NCBI GenBank assembly: GCA_946480605.1
Contig: CAMLKW010000216.1
Coordinates: 1-7,357, forward strand
DNA from: an uncultured Roseateles sp.
GTDB lineage: Bacteria; Pseudomonadota; Gammaproteobacteria; Burkholderiales; Burkholderiaceae
Length of the DNA stretch: 7,357 bases
Direction of reading: 5' to 3'
Each line of letters opens with the position of its first letter. Within the stretch, counting starts at the first letter, position 1. Both the position numbers and the translations under genes were made by a program. A model generated the notes under the pieces. The model saw only the letters and a program-made list of their open reading frames with translations, did no database searches and was not told where the DNA came from. Below, one piece after another: positions 1 through 5,284 of the stretch.

Positions 1-86
1 GTGTCGATGCGGCCGGAGATCAGCCGGCCCGGGTGGGTGATGTGGGGGTCGCTGAGCTGGACCAGCAGGTAGGGCGTGGCGTCCAT
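1..86 (-). CDS. Metallophosphoesterase (CpdA-like), N-terminal fragment
   Basis: The first 29 codons of a gene that runs off the left edge of the window. The visible protein starts MDATPYLLVQLSDPHITHPG and continues to GRIDT. LVQLSDPHI is the first metal-binding block (D-x-H) of calcineurin-like phosphoesterases, and the following G-x-L-x-x-G-x-I-D-T spacing is typical of cyclic-nucleotide phosphodiesterases related to CpdA. The later blocks (GD, GNHD, GHxH) lie outside the window, so substrate cannot be judged. The ATG at 86-84 is chosen because GAGTGG sits five bases upstream. An in-frame GTG at 95-93 is the alternative, and an in-frame stop at 110-108 excludes anything longer. It follows rocF on the same strand, separated by about 200 bp holding the repeat array, so it may have its own promoter. 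The family call is fairly secure; the specific activity is inference. Confidence 0.75.
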   Translation of the reverse strand, partial: MDATPYLLVQLSDPHITHPGRLISGRID

Positions 87-136
87 GCATGCCACTCTAC
101 GCGTGCATCAGCGCACGGCTGTTGGCCGCGGGAGGG

Positions 137-186
137 GAAAACTCACTTCCGCATCAGGGGGAGCGCTTGCCGTCTGCCCAAGCAGG
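137..186. repeat. Diverged copy of the 47-bp hairpin repeat
   Basis: A 50-bp degenerate copy at the outer end of the repeat array, farthest from rocF. It keeps the AAACTCACTT segment, a CGCATCAGGG segment in place of CTCATCAAGG, and TTGCCGTC. The small hairpin that closes each unit is kept in structure but not in sequence: CTGC (174-177), loop CCAA, GCAG (182-185), where the younger copies have CAGC-GAA-GCTG. One stem pair is therefore swapped (A:T to T:A), as expected if the fold is maintained, although a single pair is weak evidence. Confidence 0.6.
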
Positions 187-313
187 GCAAGCTCATTTCC
201 TCATCAAGGTACCTTTGCCGTCAGCGAAGCTGGGCAAACTCACTTTCTCATCAAGGTACTTTTGCCGTCAGCGAAGCTGGGCAAACTCACTTTCTCATCA
301 AGGTACTTTTGCC
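187..313. repeat. 47-bp tandem hairpin repeat array (2 full + 1 partial copy)
   Basis: Copies are at 187-233, 234-280 and 281-313 (partial, 33 bp), with an exact 47-bp period. The 33 bases at 234-266 and 281-313 are identical. Copy 187-233 differs from its neighbour at four positions. Each unit has two inverted repeats. The larger (280-313, 233-266, and weakly 186-219) is a 34-nt hairpin: GGCAAA/TTTGCC outer stem, a 3x3 internal loop, a five-pair inner stem with one mismatch, and a six-base loop. The smaller is CAGC-GAA-GCTG (222-232 and 269-279). No T-run follows any hairpin, so these do not look like standard intrinsic terminators. The array fills most of the gap between rocF and the left-edge phosphoesterase, and the copy at 281-313 contains the rocF stop codon. 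Nature unknown: REP-like element, minisatellite or processed 3' UTR structure. Confidence 0.9.
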
Positions 314-1207
314 AAAAAGGCTTTCGATCAGGTCCACCGCCACCAGCGCCGTCTGGTTGCGCACGTCCAGCGCCGGGTTCAGCTCCATGATGTCCAGCGA
401 CGCCATGCGGCCGGTGTCGTGGATCATCTCCATGCACAGATGGGCTTCGCGGTAGGTGGGGCCACCGCCCACGGTGGTGCCGACGCCGGGCGCCATCACG
501 GGGTCGAGGAAATCCACGTCGAAGCTGACATGCAGGTGGGTGTTGTCGTCCAGCGTCGCGAGCGCCAGCTCCATCGTGTGGCGCATGCCCATCTCGTCGA
601 TGAAGCGCATGTCGAACACTTCAAGGTCGTGCTCGTGCACGAAGGCGCGCTCGCCCTCGTCGACGCTGCGGATGCCGATCTGGCGCACCCACTTCGGGCT
701 GATGGCCGGCACGTGGCCGCCGATCTCGATCAGCTGCTTGGGGCCGAAGCCGCACAGGCAGGCCGCCGGCATGCCGTGGATGTTGCCGCTGGGGGTCAGC
801 TCGCTGGTGTTGAAGTCGGCGTGCGCGTCCAGCCACAGCACGCGCAGCTTCTTGCCGATGTCGCGGCAGTGGTGGGCCACGGCGGCGATGGAGCCCAGGC
901 CCAGGCAGTGGTCGCCGCCCAGCAGCATGGGCATGCGGCCGGTCTTCAGCTCGGCGTAGACGGCGTCGTGCACGGCCTGGTTCCAGGCCACCACCTCGTC
1001 CAGGTGGCGGTAGCCGTCCACCGGCGGCTGCCAGGGATTGGACGGGCCCATCAGGTTGCCGCGGTCCAGCACGTCCACGCCGCGTGCGCGCAGCGCCTCG
1101 GCCAGGCCGGCCACGCGGATGGCCTCGGGGCCCATGCTGGCGCCGCGGGCGCCGGCGCCAATGTCGGTGGGCGCGCCGATCAGGGAGACGTTTCGAAGCT
1201 TGGTCAT
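287..1207 (-). CDS. rocF: Arginase
   Basis: A 306-residue ureohydrolase, the usual length for bacterial arginases. It hydrolyses L-arginine to L-ornithine and urea in the cytoplasm with a binuclear Mn centre. Visible Mn ligands are H100 in GGDHCLGLGS, D127/H129/D131 in DAHADFN, and D230/D232 in DVDFLDP. Substrate-loop residues N133 and S140 and H144 in NIHGMP match the arginase pattern, and E275 in MELNPALD matches the glutamate that holds the guanidinium. The N-terminal IGAPTDIGAGARGASMGPEAIR favours arginase over agmatinase or formimidoylglutamase, though those remain the main alternatives. The ATG overlaps the TGA of the upstream LOG-family gene in an ATGA at 1207-1204, so translation is probably coupled; no clear ribosome-binding site is seen. 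The last eight residues (GKSTLMRK) and the stop codon lie in the first copy of the hairpin repeat, so the extreme C-terminus may be repeat-derived. Confidence 0.95.
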   Translation of the reverse strand: MTKLRNVSLIGAPTDIGAGARGASMGPEAIRVAGLAEALRARGVDVLDRGNLMGPSNPWQPPVDGYRHLDEVVAWNQAVHDAVYAELKTGRMPMLLGGDHCLGLGSIAAVAHHCRDIGKKLRVLWLDAHADFNTSELTPSGNIHGMPAACLCGFGPKQLIEIGGHVPAISPKWVRQIGIRSVDEGERAFVHEHDLEVFDMRFIDEMGMRHTMELALATLDDNTHLHVSFDVDFLDPVMAPGVGTTVGGGPTYREAHLCMEMIHDTGRMASLDIMELNPALDVRNQTALVAVDLIESLFGKSTLMRK

Positions 1208-2070
1208 GGCTTGGCGAGTTCAGGTTGGGCCTGCAGCACTTCCCAGGCCTCCTCGGCCGTCTCGACGTAGTGGAAGAGTTTCTCGTCGCCGGGGCTGATC
1301 ATGCCGGTCTCGAGCAGCAGGTCGATGTTGAGGAGCCGGGTCCAGAAATCGCGCCCGAACAGCAGGATGGGGCGCGGCCGGCTCTTCCTGGTCTGGATCA
1401 GTGTCAGCGTCTCGAACAGCTCGTCCAGCGTGCCGAAGCCGCCGGGGAAGCACACCAGCGCGATGGCACGCATCAGGAAGTGCATCTTGCGCAGGCCGAA
1501 GTAGTGGAAGCGGAAGCACAGCTCCGGCGTGATGTAGGGGTTGGGGTACTGCTCGTGCGGCAGCACGATGTTCAGCCCCACGCTCTTGCCGCCCACTTCG
1601 TAGGCGCCTCGGTTGCCCGCTTCCATGATGCCGGGGCCGCCGCCGGTGGCGATGACCACGGGCTGTGCATGGCTGGCGCAGCTGCTGGTGGCGATCTGCG
1701 CGAAGCGGCGCGCCTCCTCGTAGTAGCGGCTCATCGCGAGCTTGCTGCGGGCTTGGGCGGTGGCGGCTTCGTCGCCGCTCTGCTCGGCGGCGGCCAGCAG
1801 CGCCTTGGCGGACTCTTCCGGCAGGATGCGCGCGCTGCCGAAGATGACGATGGTGGATTTCACGCCCTGCTCGTCCTGCAGCAGCTCGGGCTTCAGCAGC
1901 TCCAGCTGCATGCGGATGGCGCGCATGTCCTGGCGCAGCAGGAACTGGTCGTCGGTGAAGGCCAACTGGTAGGCGCTGCCGGGCCCGTCGTAGTCGGGGT
2001 GGGGCTGCAGGGCGCGGGACTCCTCCTTGGCGGTGGGGAAGTTGCGCGTGGGGGCTTCGGTGGGCTTCAT
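1204..2070 (-). CDS. LOG-family nucleotide 5'-monophosphate phosphoribohydrolase (TIGR00730-like)
   Basis: A 288-residue Rossmann-fold protein of the Lonely Guy family. Characterised members cleave the N-glycosidic bond of nucleoside 5'-monophosphates, releasing base and ribose 5-phosphate; some activate cytokinins. The signatures are the first strand STIVIFGSAR (72-81), GGGPGIMEA (143-151), LRKMHF (193-198) and PGGFGTLDELFE (209-220), which carry the nucleotide-binding and catalytic residues. It is longer than compact LOG proteins (about 190 residues): it has a roughly 70-residue N-terminal region and a helical insert at about 84-130, so it belongs to the long form common in proteobacteria. 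I chose the ATG at 2070. A TTG at 2118 would add 16 residues and sit 20 bp after moeB; neither start has a convincing ribosome-binding site. It lies downstream of moeB and overlaps rocF by four bases. The substrate in this organism is unknown. Confidence 0.9.
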   Translation of the reverse strand: MKPTEAPTRNFPTAKEESRALQPHPDYDGPGSAYQLAFTDDQFLLRQDMRAIRMQLELLKPELLQDEQGVKSTIVIFGSARILPEESAKALLAAAEQSGDEAATAQARSKLAMSRYYEEARRFAQIATSSCASHAQPVVIATGGGPGIMEAGNRGAYEVGGKSVGLNIVLPHEQYPNPYITPELCFRFHYFGLRKMHFLMRAIALVCFPGGFGTLDELFETLTLIQTRKSRPRPILLFGRDFWTRLLNIDLLLETGMISPGDEKLFHYVETAEEAWEVLQAQPELAKP

Positions 2071-2138
2071 CGACGGAGAAAGATTGTGGGCGGGTGTTTG
2101 CCGGATTTTCTGCCCCAATCCCGGGGCTCAACCGGATT

Positions 2139-2885
2139 TCATGCGCCGCAGACGGAGCAGGCCGCGTCGCGCTGCATGGCGATCTCGCTCCACTGCATGC
2201 GCCGGCCGTCCAGCATCAGCAGCCGGCCCGCGAGGGGCTCGCCGATGCCGGCCAGCAGCTTCAGCGCCTCGGCCGCCTGCATGCTGCCGACGATGCCCAC
2301 CAGCGGCGCGAACACGCCCATGGTGGAACAGGCCACGTCCTCGAAGCCGGACTCGGGCGGGAACAGGCAGGCGTAGCAGGGCTGCGCTCGCGAGCGGCTG
2401 TCGTAGACGCTGATCTGGCCATCGAAGCCGATGGCCGCGCCGGAGACCAGTGGCTTGCCGTGACGCACGCAGGCGGCGTTGACGAGGTGGCGGGTCGCGA
2501 AGTTGTCGCTGCAGTCGATGACCACGTCCACCCGCGGCACTTCCCCGTCCAGCAGCGCGGCGTCGGCCTTGACGGCCAGCGCGCGCACCTGCACATGGGG
2601 GTTCAGCGCGGCCATGCGCGCGGCGGCGGATTCGACCTTGGGCCGGTCCAGGCTGGCCATGTCGTGCGCGATCTGGCGCTGCAGGTTGGTCAGCGACACG
2701 TGGTCGTGGTCCATCAGCGTGATGCGGCCCACGCCGGCCGACGCCAGGTACAGCGCCACCGGCGAGCCCAGGCCGCCCGCGCCGATGACCAGCGCGCTGG
2801 CGTCCAGCAGGCGCTGCTGGCCCTCGATGCCGATCTCGTCGAGCAGCAGGTGGCGGGAGTAGCGCAGCAGGTCGTCGTCGGTCAT
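2139..2885 (-). CDS. moeB: Molybdopterin-synthase adenylyltransferase / HesA-MoeB-ThiF family protein
   Basis: A 248-residue E1-like enzyme, the typical MoeB length. It adenylates the C-terminal glycine of a ubiquitin-like sulfur carrier (MoaD in molybdenum-cofactor synthesis, or ThiS in thiamine synthesis) in the cytoplasm. It starts with the conserved RYSRHLLLDEIG helix, including arginines R8 and R11. The ATP site is GAGGLGSP (35-42), D59 and D61 in MDHDHV, N67/Q70 in TNLQRQ, K83 and DCSDNF (124-129). Four zinc-site cysteines are present: C170 and C173 in CYAC, and C243 and C246 in CSVC. C186 in ACSTMGV matches the cysteine that acts in sulfur transfer in ThiF. There is no rhodanese domain. 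MoaD or ThiS are not in the window, so MoeB versus ThiF cannot be settled. No Shine-Dalgarno sequence precedes the ATG. It is divergent from merR and leads the moeB-LOG-rocF run. Confidence 0.92.
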   Translation of the reverse strand: MTDDDLLRYSRHLLLDEIGIEGQQRLLDASALVIGAGGLGSPVALYLASAGVGRITLMDHDHVSLTNLQRQIAHDMASLDRPKVESAAARMAALNPHVQVRALAVKADAALLDGEVPRVDVVIDCSDNFATRHLVNAACVRHGKPLVSGAAIGFDGQISVYDSRSRAQPCYACLFPPESGFEDVACSTMGVFAPLVGIVGSMQAAEALKLLAGIGEPLAGRLLMLDGRRMQWSEIAMQRDAACSVCGA

Positions 2886-2941
2886 GGGAGGCAGGATAGC
2901 GCCGCCGGTCAGAATCGCCGCTTCGCTGCACTCCCACGATC

Positions 2942-3334
2942 ATGCGCATCAGCACCCTGGCCTCCCTCACCGGCGCCTCGCAGAAGGCGCTGCGCCACTA
3001 CGAGTCGCTGGGCCTGCTCGGCGAGGTGCCGCGGCAGGGGCGCTACCGCGTCTACACGCCGGCCCATGTGGAGCTGGTCGTGTTGATCCGGCGCGCGCAG
3101 CAGTTCGGCTTTGCGCTGGCCGAGCTGCATGGTGCGCGTGATGGCCGCCGCGGCCTGGACTGGGGCCGCGTGCTGCAGCTGGTGCAGCGCAAGCAGGCCT
3201 TGCTGCAGGCCGAGCAGGCGCGCGTGGCCCTGCAGCTGGACGAGTTGGCCGGCATCGTGCGGGAGCTGTCGCAGTGCCCGCAGACGGCGGCGCCGGCCGA
3301 CTGCCTGGTGCCGGGGCGTGGCCAAGGGGCTTGA
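2942..3334 (+). CDS. MerR-family transcriptional regulator
   Basis: A 130-residue regulator, the usual length for small MerR proteins. Residues 1-60 form the winged helix-turn-helix: RISTLASLTGASQKALRHYE, then the wing with GRYRVYTPAHVELVVLIRRA. A long dimerisation helix follows at about 73-111. The short C-terminal effector tail has two cysteines, C112 and C121 (CPQTAAPADC), with spacing close to the C112/C120 metal loop of CueR. The position matching CueR S77 or the ZntR/MerR helix cysteine appears to be V77 or Q79, so a classical metal sensor is uncertain. MerR proteins bind between -35 and -10 elements and untwist the promoter when the ligand is present. A matching 18-bp dyad starts at 3336, overlapping the end of this gene and preceding the oxidoreductase gene. 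Divergent from moeB with a 56-bp gap. The inducer is unknown: metal, quinone or other electrophile are all possible. Confidence 0.92.
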   Translation: MRISTLASLTGASQKALRHYESLGLLGEVPRQGRYRVYTPAHVELVVLIRRAQQFGFALAELHGARDGRRGLDWGRVLQLVQRKQALLQAEQARVALQLDELAGIVRELSQCPQTAAPADCLVPGRGQGA

Positions 3335-3361
3335 CTCTGCCCCTGAGGGCAGACGGACAGT
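3331..3361 (+). promoter_or_regulatory. MerR-type operator/promoter ahead of the oxidoreductase gene
   Basis: A TTGACT -35 element (3331-3336) overlaps the merR stop codon. Exactly 19 bp later is a weak -10, GACAGT (3356-3361, three of six consensus bases). The spacer holds a perfect dyad, TCTGCCC-CTGA-GGGCAGA (3336-3353), seven base pairs per arm, whose left arm starts at the last base of the -35. An over-long 19-bp spacer with a dyad next to the -35 is the hallmark of promoters activated by MerR-family proteins such as CueR, ZntR and SoxR. The start codon of the oxidoreductase lies 30 bp after the -10, giving a short leader. The element is visible; its recognition by the adjacent MerR protein is inference. 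A small 3' hairpin of the merR transcript is the alternative, but no T-run follows. Confidence 0.65.
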
Positions 3362-3390
3362 GGCGACGACTCCACTTTTCGACCCCCACG

Positions 3391-3990
3391 ATGAACGACA
3401 AAACGATGCTGGTGGTGCTGGGCCACCCACGCGGCGACAGCCTGTGCGGCGCGCTGGCCGAGGCCTATGCCGAGGGCGCCCGCGAGATCGGTCTTTCGGT
3501 GCAGCTGCTGCGCCTGGGCGAGCTGCAGTTCGACCCGGTGCTGCGCACGGTCAGGGCCGGCGACCAACCGCTGGAGCCCGCGCTGGTGGCCGCCCAGGCC
3601 GCGCTGGCCGGCGCCCGCCACGTGGCCTTTGCCTACCCGGTGTGGTGGGGCACGATGCCGGCGCTGTTGAAGGGCTTCCTGGACCGCGTACTGGTGTCCG
3701 GCTTTGCCTACCGCTATCGCCAGGACTCGCCGTGGTGGGACCGGCTGCTGGCCGGCCGCTCGGCCGAGCTGCTGGTGACCATGGACGCGCCGCCCTGGTA
3801 CTACCGCTGGTTCGACCGCATGCCGGGCCACTGGCAGATGCGCCGCACGGTGCTGGAGTTCTGCGGCATACGCCCCGTGCGCATCGCCAGCTACGGCGCG
3901 GTGCGTGGCGCGCCGCCGCAGCGCGTGGCGCGCTGGCTGGACGATGCGCGCCAGCGAGGCCGCAACGCGGCGCTGCGGCTGCTGGGCTGA
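3391..3990 (+). CDS. NAD(P)H-dependent oxidoreductase, flavodoxin-2 fold
   Basis: A 199-residue cytoplasmic flavoprotein of the Flavodoxin_2 family (quinone reductase, YwrO, MdaB and KefF relatives), which transfers electrons from NAD(P)H through FMN or FAD to quinones or other electrophiles. Residues 6-22 (MLVVLGHPRGDSLCGAL) form the first strand and the flavin-phosphate loop. Residues 79-104, from AFAYPVWWGTMPALLKGF to DRVL, are the family signature that packs on the isoalloxazine ring. An aromatic segment, PWYYRWFDRMPGHW (135-148), probably lines the active site. The ATG at 3391 is chosen because upstream in-frame starts would overlap merR and lack homology to the fold. No Shine-Dalgarno sequence is seen. 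It sits 56 bp after merR behind a MerR-type dyad and 58 bp before an MFS gene, which suggests a role in detoxifying the compound that the regulator senses. The natural substrate is unknown. Confidence 0.9.
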   Translation: MNDKTMLVVLGHPRGDSLCGALAEAYAEGAREIGLSVQLLRLGELQFDPVLRTVRAGDQPLEPALVAAQAALAGARHVAFAYPVWWGTMPALLKGFLDRVLVSGFAYRYRQDSPWWDRLLAGRSAELLVTMDAPPWYYRWFDRMPGHWQMRRTVLEFCGIRPVRIASYGAVRGAPPQRVARWLDDARQRGRNAALRLLG

Positions 3991-4048
3991 CGGCACCCAA
4001 GCCCGCGCCGCGGCAGGGTCTTGCGCCGCGCCGCGACACTGGCGGGCC

Positions 4049-5209
4049 ATGCAATCCTCACCCCACCCGCTCGGCCCCGCGCTGACCCTGCTGCTCGCCA
4101 CGGCCACCGGCCTGGCGGTGGCGTCCCTCTATTACGTGCAACCCCTGCTGGGCCTGCTGTCGACGCAGTTCGGCGTCGGCAGCGCAGCCATCGGCCTGCT
4201 GCCCACGCTGACGCAGCTGGGCTACGGCGTCGCCATCCTTCTGCTGTCGCCGCTGGGCGACCGCTACGACCGCCGCCGCATCATCGTCGTCAAGACCGCG
4301 GCGCTGGTGGCGGCGCTGGCGTTCACGGCGGCAGCGCCCAGCTTCGCGGTGCTGTGCCTGGCCAGCATCGCCATCGGGCTGGCGGCCACGCTGGCGCAAG
4401 ACTTGGTGCCCGCCGCGGCCACCCTGGCACCCGAGGCGCAGCGCGGCAAGCGCGTGGGCCAGGTCATGACGGGGCTGCTGCTGGGCATCCTGCTGTCGCG
4501 CGTGGCGGCCGGCGCCGTCGCAGCGGTGGCCGGCTGGCGGGCCGTGTACGCCGGCGCGGCGCTGGCCGTTGCGCTGCTGATTCCGCTGCTGTGGCGCGGT
4601 CTGCCGCGCTTCCAGCCGGCCACGCAGGCGGGCTATGGCGAGCTGCTGCTGTCCATGGCCCGGCTGTGGAGGACGCATGCGCCGCTGCGCCGCGCGGCGC
4701 TGGCGCAGGGGCTGCTGAGCCTGGCCTTCAGCGCGTTCTGGTCCACGCTGGCGCTGGTGCTGGCGGGCCCCGAGTTTGGCCAGGGCAGCGCGGTGGCCGG
4801 CGCGTTCGGGCTGGCCGGCGCGGCGGGTGCGCTGGTGGCGCCACTGGCCGGCGGGCTGGCCGACCGGCGCGGCCCGCAGGCCGTCATCCGCACGGGCGCG
4901 CTGCTGGTGTTCGCCGCGTTCGCGGCGCAGGCTCTGGCGCCGGCCTCGCTGTGGCTGCTGGTGGCCGTGGCCGTCTTGTTCGACCTGGGCGTACAGGCGG
5001 CGCTGGTGTCGCACCAGAGCGTGGTCTACAGCCTGGACCCGGCCTCGCGCAGCCGGCTGAATGCGGTGCTGGTCAGCGTGATGTTCGCCGGCATGGCGGC
5101 GGGCGCGGCACTGGGCTCGGCGCTGCTGGCCGCGTTCGGCTGGCGCGCGGTGCCGGCGTTGGGCACCGCGGCGGCACTCGGGGCTTTGGCTATCGCGCGC
5201 AGGCGCTGA
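4049..5209 (+). CDS. MFS transporter (drug/metabolite efflux type)
   Basis: A 386-residue inner-membrane protein with the hydrophobic profile of 12 transmembrane helices in two six-helix halves. The first half has the MFS motif A, GDRYDRRR (70-77), in the loop between TM2 and TM3, preceded by LPTLTQLGYGVAILLLSPL. The second half has the equivalent loop, GGLADRRG (268-275). GLLLGILLSRVAAGAVAAVAGWR (written here as family-typical TM5, residues about 142-164) resembles the antiporter motif of the export branch. The short N-terminus and the lack of a large central loop beyond about residues 185-210 fit a small-molecule exporter of the YgaY/DHA type. The ATG at 4049 follows GGCGGG; longer in-frame starts would overlap the oxidoreductase gene. 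It is the last gene of the merR-oxidoreductase-MFS set and is convergent with ctpA. The substrate cannot be predicted. Confidence 0.9.
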   Translation: MQSSPHPLGPALTLLLATATGLAVASLYYVQPLLGLLSTQFGVGSAAIGLLPTLTQLGYGVAILLLSPLGDRYDRRRIIVVKTAALVAALAFTAAAPSFAVLCLASIAIGLAATLAQDLVPAAATLAPEAQRGKRVGQVMTGLLLGILLSRVAAGAVAAVAGWRAVYAGAALAVALLIPLLWRGLPRFQPATQAGYGELLLSMARLWRTHAPLRRAALAQGLLSLAFSAFWSTLALVLAGPEFGQGSAVAGAFGLAGAAGALVAPLAGGLADRRGPQAVIRTGALLVFAAFAAQALAPASLWLLVAVAVLFDLGVQAALVSHQSVVYSLDPASRSRLNAVLVSVMFAGMAAGAALGSALLAAFGWRAVPALGTAAALGALAIARRR

Positions 5210-5225
5210 CGCAGGCGACACCCCC

Positions 5226-5252
5226 AAAAAAAGCGGGCCTCTTGCGAGGCCC
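5226..5252 (-). terminator. Intrinsic terminator of ctpA
   Basis: A perfect seven-pair stem, GGGCCTC (5235-5241) and GAGGCCC (5246-5252), with a TTGC loop. Read on the minus strand it is followed, after GC, by seven Ts (5232-5226), the classical intrinsic terminator layout, 33 bp past the ctpA stop codon. It lies between convergent MFS and ctpA genes. On the plus strand the downstream sequence is not T-rich (CTTGTGCTTG), so it would be a poor terminator for the MFS transcript, although the upstream A-run could extend the stem slightly. Confidence 0.88.
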
Positions 5253-5284
5253 CTTGTGCTTGAAAGTAAGTCAGGTATTTGTCG

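Noticed and set aside
137..313. A CRISPR array, given regularly spaced repeats.
   Set aside because: The units are directly contiguous with no unique spacers, and no cas genes are nearby.
186..313. The repeat hairpins as intrinsic terminators of rocF.
   Set aside because: No run of Ts follows any of the stems on the minus strand, and the first hairpin contains the stop codon itself.
89..1270. Long plus-strand open frame (393 codons) opposite rocF.
   Set aside because: It is rich in His, Ala, Val and Gln in the pattern of an antisense shadow of a GC-rich gene. The opposite strand has every arginase motif.
2071..2118. TTG at 2118-2116 as the start of the LOG-family gene.
   Set aside because: It is a rare start codon with no ribosome-binding site. 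The ATG at 2070 gives a complete domain. The choice is not certain.
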